This document shows positions 56,948-60,000 of a DNA stretch of 60,000 nucleotides, one piece after another. Made by a program: the position numbers and the translations under genes. The stretch comes from Owenia fusiformis (Eukaryota > Annelida > Polychaeta > Sabellida > Oweniidae): contig CAIIXF020000002.1 of the NCBI GenBank assembly GCA_903813345.2, positions 32,632,109-32,692,108 on the forward strand, read 5' to 3'. Numbering within the stretch: the stretch's first letter is position 1; each line of letters starts with the position of its first letter. The notes under the pieces are model-generated. The model was given only the letters and a program-made list of their open reading frames with translations. It was not told the DNA's origin and searched no databases.

Positions 56948-59900
56948 ATGACAAATTTCTGGTTTTGCGTTATTCTTTCATTTACTTTTAAACAAGTTAG
57001 TTTGCAAACTGACGAAAACCACGATCCTTTAAGAGTAGGTGATGCCAAAAAGAACAAGTCTAGTCCGTATATCACTCTAGGAGTACTTCTACCAAATGAC
57101 ACCAAATACGATTTCGCAGCATGGGCGACTAACTACGCAGCCGTACAATGGGCGGTCGATGATGCAATGGATAAAAAAATGTCCGATAAGCTTAATCTGA
57201 CAAAAGTGTCAGACTACAACATCACGTAACATGCATTTTTATATTTTGTTTTTATTCTTATACATATACGACGAAGCGGTCGCAATTACTTTATGAACTT
57301 CGATCTAATGTAATTCACTGAATCATCAATAGTATTGTCATTATGTATATTTTCACGTTCATATGAATATGCTAATCATTTAGAAAAGGAAAGCATATTG
57401 TCATCTTATAATAAAAAGTAATATTTTACTAAAAAAGTGAAATTCGCTGGTAGACTTTTTCATTTCTTGTGCATTGCAAATATCTTATTTAATGCGTGGA
57501 CAGTGTAGGTTACGATTTCCGCTAAGAAGTCAACAACACTGCAAGATTTATTTATTCATGAGAAACTTCACTTGTTAATTGCTAAATGATAGCGGTATGG
57601 TGAAATCTGTTGGGTCTTTTTTGAACTGATGTGCGTCTAATATGTGAGATCTATTTAAGATTGCACAACTTTTTCCGTATACTTTATTTTGAAAAAAAAT
57701 CTAGCAGATTTGTCGAATTTTCTATCAGAAATCGTAACCTCACCGGAGTGATTAAATTAAAGGAAATTTTGTCTTTCAATTCCTTTCAAACTGCATTTTC
57801 ACATATTTTGTAAACATCTAGAAGATCTAAACGGATATATTTTGCTTTAATGAATATGAGGATATCAGTATTTGCTGATGAATGCACTTAAATCACTCAT
57901 TTGCTTTATCTTTTTTTGTCTATTTTTATCTATATTTTGTGTTTTGAAATCTTGCTTATTTGCTTTCATATGGATTCAGTCAATTAATAGCACTTATAGG
58001 GTTCGATTGCAAAATATAATCAGACACATGGGTTCTCGCTAACAAACGCTTTGTGAAAATTAGTAATAGGCACGATGGCTTCTAATTATGATTAATCATG
58101 ATATCATACCATCATCTAAACATGAGAAGGCAAGCCAAAAAAACGACAGAGAGACCTTTGTTTGACTCAGTTCTTTCAGGTTCGTAGCCGGGGGGTGGAC
58201 TCCTGGGATAAGTCTTTCTTGGTTCAACCCACAAAGGTATCGTGCCTAAAATGTGTGAAAATGCCACGTTATCAAAATAAAAAAAATAAGAGCGTTTTAT
58301 ATTTCAGGATCAAGTATGTCGATACAGAGTGCAATTCTAAGGTTGCCCTTGGTCGAGCCGTTTATTTGAGAAATGTTGAAAAGGTTGATGCATTTATAGG
58401 TCCCGCCTGCTCTTCCGGTAAGTTTGTCTTACCATTTGCACACGGTGGACTTTGCATATCAACAAGCTTAACTTAGCTATTCTTGAGAAAGTAAAATTCA
58501 AACATGCAGCTCAGGGGCGTCCCCTGGGGACGCCCATATAACTGCTATACCACATACTAGTAACTATTATGATTCCTCAACGTATTCAAGACCAGGATAT
58601 GGATGTGGTTTAAAGCCCAGTTCATGTATGTAAAGTAGGTTAAACTGAGGTCAGTAGATCGAGACGAAAGTATACAAAAACGAAGGGCTTTCTCCATTAA
58701 TATTATATGTTTTACATTTTAAATAGTTACGGACGGAATAACGAGTCTAGCCGCATACTGGAATTTCCCTGTGTTTTCACACGCAGCAAGTCGACCCGAC
58801 TTGTCCAAGAACCCGACCCTTGTGCGTGTGATGCCTTCATATACTCGACTAGGCGAGGCTTACCGTTTGATACTTAATCGTTATGCATGGACAAACGTTC
58901 AGTTACTTTACACAACGTATATTGATAAGAGCATCGGTATCGAAACTGATCGGAGTAAGTAAACATGATATTTTAATTAATTAAAGAGTGGGGAATTGAG
59001 TGCCCTGATATGAAGTCAACTATTTCATTTTCCATGTGAACAACTAAGAATATTTACGTCTATTTTAGATATAACGAAAAAACAAAATCAACTAAAACCA
59101 TAGAGCAACATTAGAAACTTCGTCTAGTCCACCTAATATTCAAAATGTCTTTTTATCTTTTTAAACACTGAAAAATACCCTATTTAGTAGAGAGCATGTG
59201 CACCATCATTTTCAATTTACATATTGAAAATTCATAATTTATGTTTCAGGTGAGGATCAAAAGTATCGATTCCAGACATTTGCCCGAGATGTGGTGAAAG
59301 ATACATTGGGTGAAATGCAGGCTAAAAATAACTTTTCATTTGACGAAGAACAACTGCCTAATGATGATTATAGCACCACTCAGATTAAACTGATCTTGGA
59401 AAAATTCAGAAAAAGGGGAAGAAGTATGTTAAATCATTTTTTGTCCAACTAGCTAAAGCATTATTGCACGAGTAATGTATGTTAGTATGTGGAAAATTAG
59501 ACCATTTTCTCTTCATGAGACTTCTAGTATCTACTAAATGATCCAGCCCTGAAAAACCAGTGTCAAAATGACAGCTTTACTAGAGGATTACAAGATAGAC
59601 TTTTTACTATTTCGAACCGAATTTTGTTATTAAGTGCCTTAAAATATAAAATGACATTATTAATTAAAAAAATAAATTGAAAAACGTTTTTACGACTATA
59701 TATTTCAGTCGTTATTTTGCTGTTGGATGAGGATCAAATGTTGGATGTATTGAGGACATCAGCAGAAGTTGGGTTTGATAAGAAGCAGTTTGTTTTCCTT
59801 GTGACGTATGAGCTCATACCAACGCAGGGTAAAGTTGGGACGCCATGGTTACGTGGTAAGGGCAGAGCTGGTGATGAGTCATTGTTTGACAACGTGTTTC

Positions 59901-60000
59901 AGGTTTGCTTTTTTCACGTTTTTCATTTTTCTGTCTCAATTGACCTTACCCGTTCATCAGTTCAATCCTTAACCAGGAGTTTTAGAAAAATGAATTCATG
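56948..60000 (+). CDS. receptor guanylyl cyclase copy 2, 5' part (runs off window)
   Basis: Exons 56948-57225, 58308-58417, 58727-58954, 59250-59423 and 59709-59902, with GT...AG introns. Exon lengths (278, 110, 228, 174, 194) and phases are identical to the first five of copy 1. They encode a signal peptide (FWFCVILSFTFKQVSLQ) and the first half of the ANF-receptor ligand-binding domain: [84 protein letters not shown]. No break is seen in this part. Parts of exon 1 and exon 5 are almost identical in DNA to copy 1 while introns differ, so the pair arose by tandem duplication, perhaps with later exon-level conversion. Transmembrane, kinase-homology and cyclase parts must lie beyond the window. 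Confidence 0.9.
57226..58307. other. intron 1 of cyclase copy 2
   Basis: About 1.1 kb against about 3.1 kb in copy 1, mainly because the fold-back element in copy 1 is absent. Contains a relative of the repeat near 14290 and 16910 (AATCTAGCAGATTTGTCGAA, TTTTCTATCAGAAATCG) at about 57690-57740. Confidence 0.5.
58508..58545. repeat. small GC-rich palindrome in intron 2
   Basis: GGGGCGTCCCCTGGGGACGCCC forms a strong short stem in the intron after exon 2 of cyclase copy 2. Confidence 0.6.

Noticed and set aside
1-60000. CRISPR array, prokaryotic operon or riboswitch
   Set aside because: Intron-exon structure, LINEs and metazoan receptor domains show this is an animal-type genome. The tandem arrays are satellites, not spacer-repeat arrays.
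1-60000. tRNA or rRNA genes
   Set aside because: I looked for the GGTTCRA box and a matching cloverleaf and for rRNA core sequences. No candidate held up by eye. A covariance-model scan would be decisive.

Overview
This is eukaryotic nuclear DNA. It is AT-rich, its genes are split into many short exons with GT...AG introns, and it is densely seeded with non-LTR retrotransposons, terminal-inverted-repeat (TIR) DNA elements and fold-back hairpins. The gene content is a tandem receptor guanylyl cyclase array, a TSP1-CAP-PAN secreted protein, a secreted serpin and a UDP-glucuronosyltransferase. Together with the abundant fold-back elements this suggests a marine invertebrate, perhaps a deuterostome such as an echinoderm or hemichordate. 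That is inference, and I cannot name a species.

Layout. 1-5,400: intergenic DNA with two strong fold-back palindromes. 5,546-6,234: UGT remnant in which the N-terminal signal peptide runs straight, out of frame, into the C-terminal UDP-sugar-binding half and membrane anchor. 7,050-10,871 (+): eight exons of a secreted protein with an unrecognised Cys-rich domain, two TSP1 repeats, a complete CAP domain and two PAN/Apple-like domains. 10,900-14,700: repeats, including an inverted-repeat-flanked block around a YTGYA pentamer satellite. 14,706-19,290 (+): three-exon unrecognised secreted protein of 251 residues, with a TA-flanked TIR element in intron 1 and an antisense LINE remnant in intron 2. 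20,898-22,650 (-): three-exon serpin. 23,980-28,800 (-): three LINE remnants, two of them abutting.

29,845-50,323 (+): about 25 exons of a receptor guanylyl cyclase (signal peptide, ANF-receptor ligand-binding domain, transmembrane helix, kinase-homology domain, coiled linker, cyclase domain). At least six mobile elements lie in its introns. 56,948 to the window end: the first five exons of a second paralogue in the same orientation, with identical exon lengths and phases and with stretches of near-identical coding sequence.

The most notable points are these. The first cyclase has a one-base frame break in its kinase-homology domain, an unresolved phase mismatch in its extracellular domain, and a Met in place of the conserved transition-state Arg of the cyclase domain, so it is either a decaying copy or a signalling-only pseudo-cyclase. 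The TSP1-TSP1-CAP-PAN-PAN combination is one I do not recognise as a standard architecture. The three-exon secreted protein has no family I recognise. Several fold-back elements are nested, one of them flanked by unusually long direct repeats.
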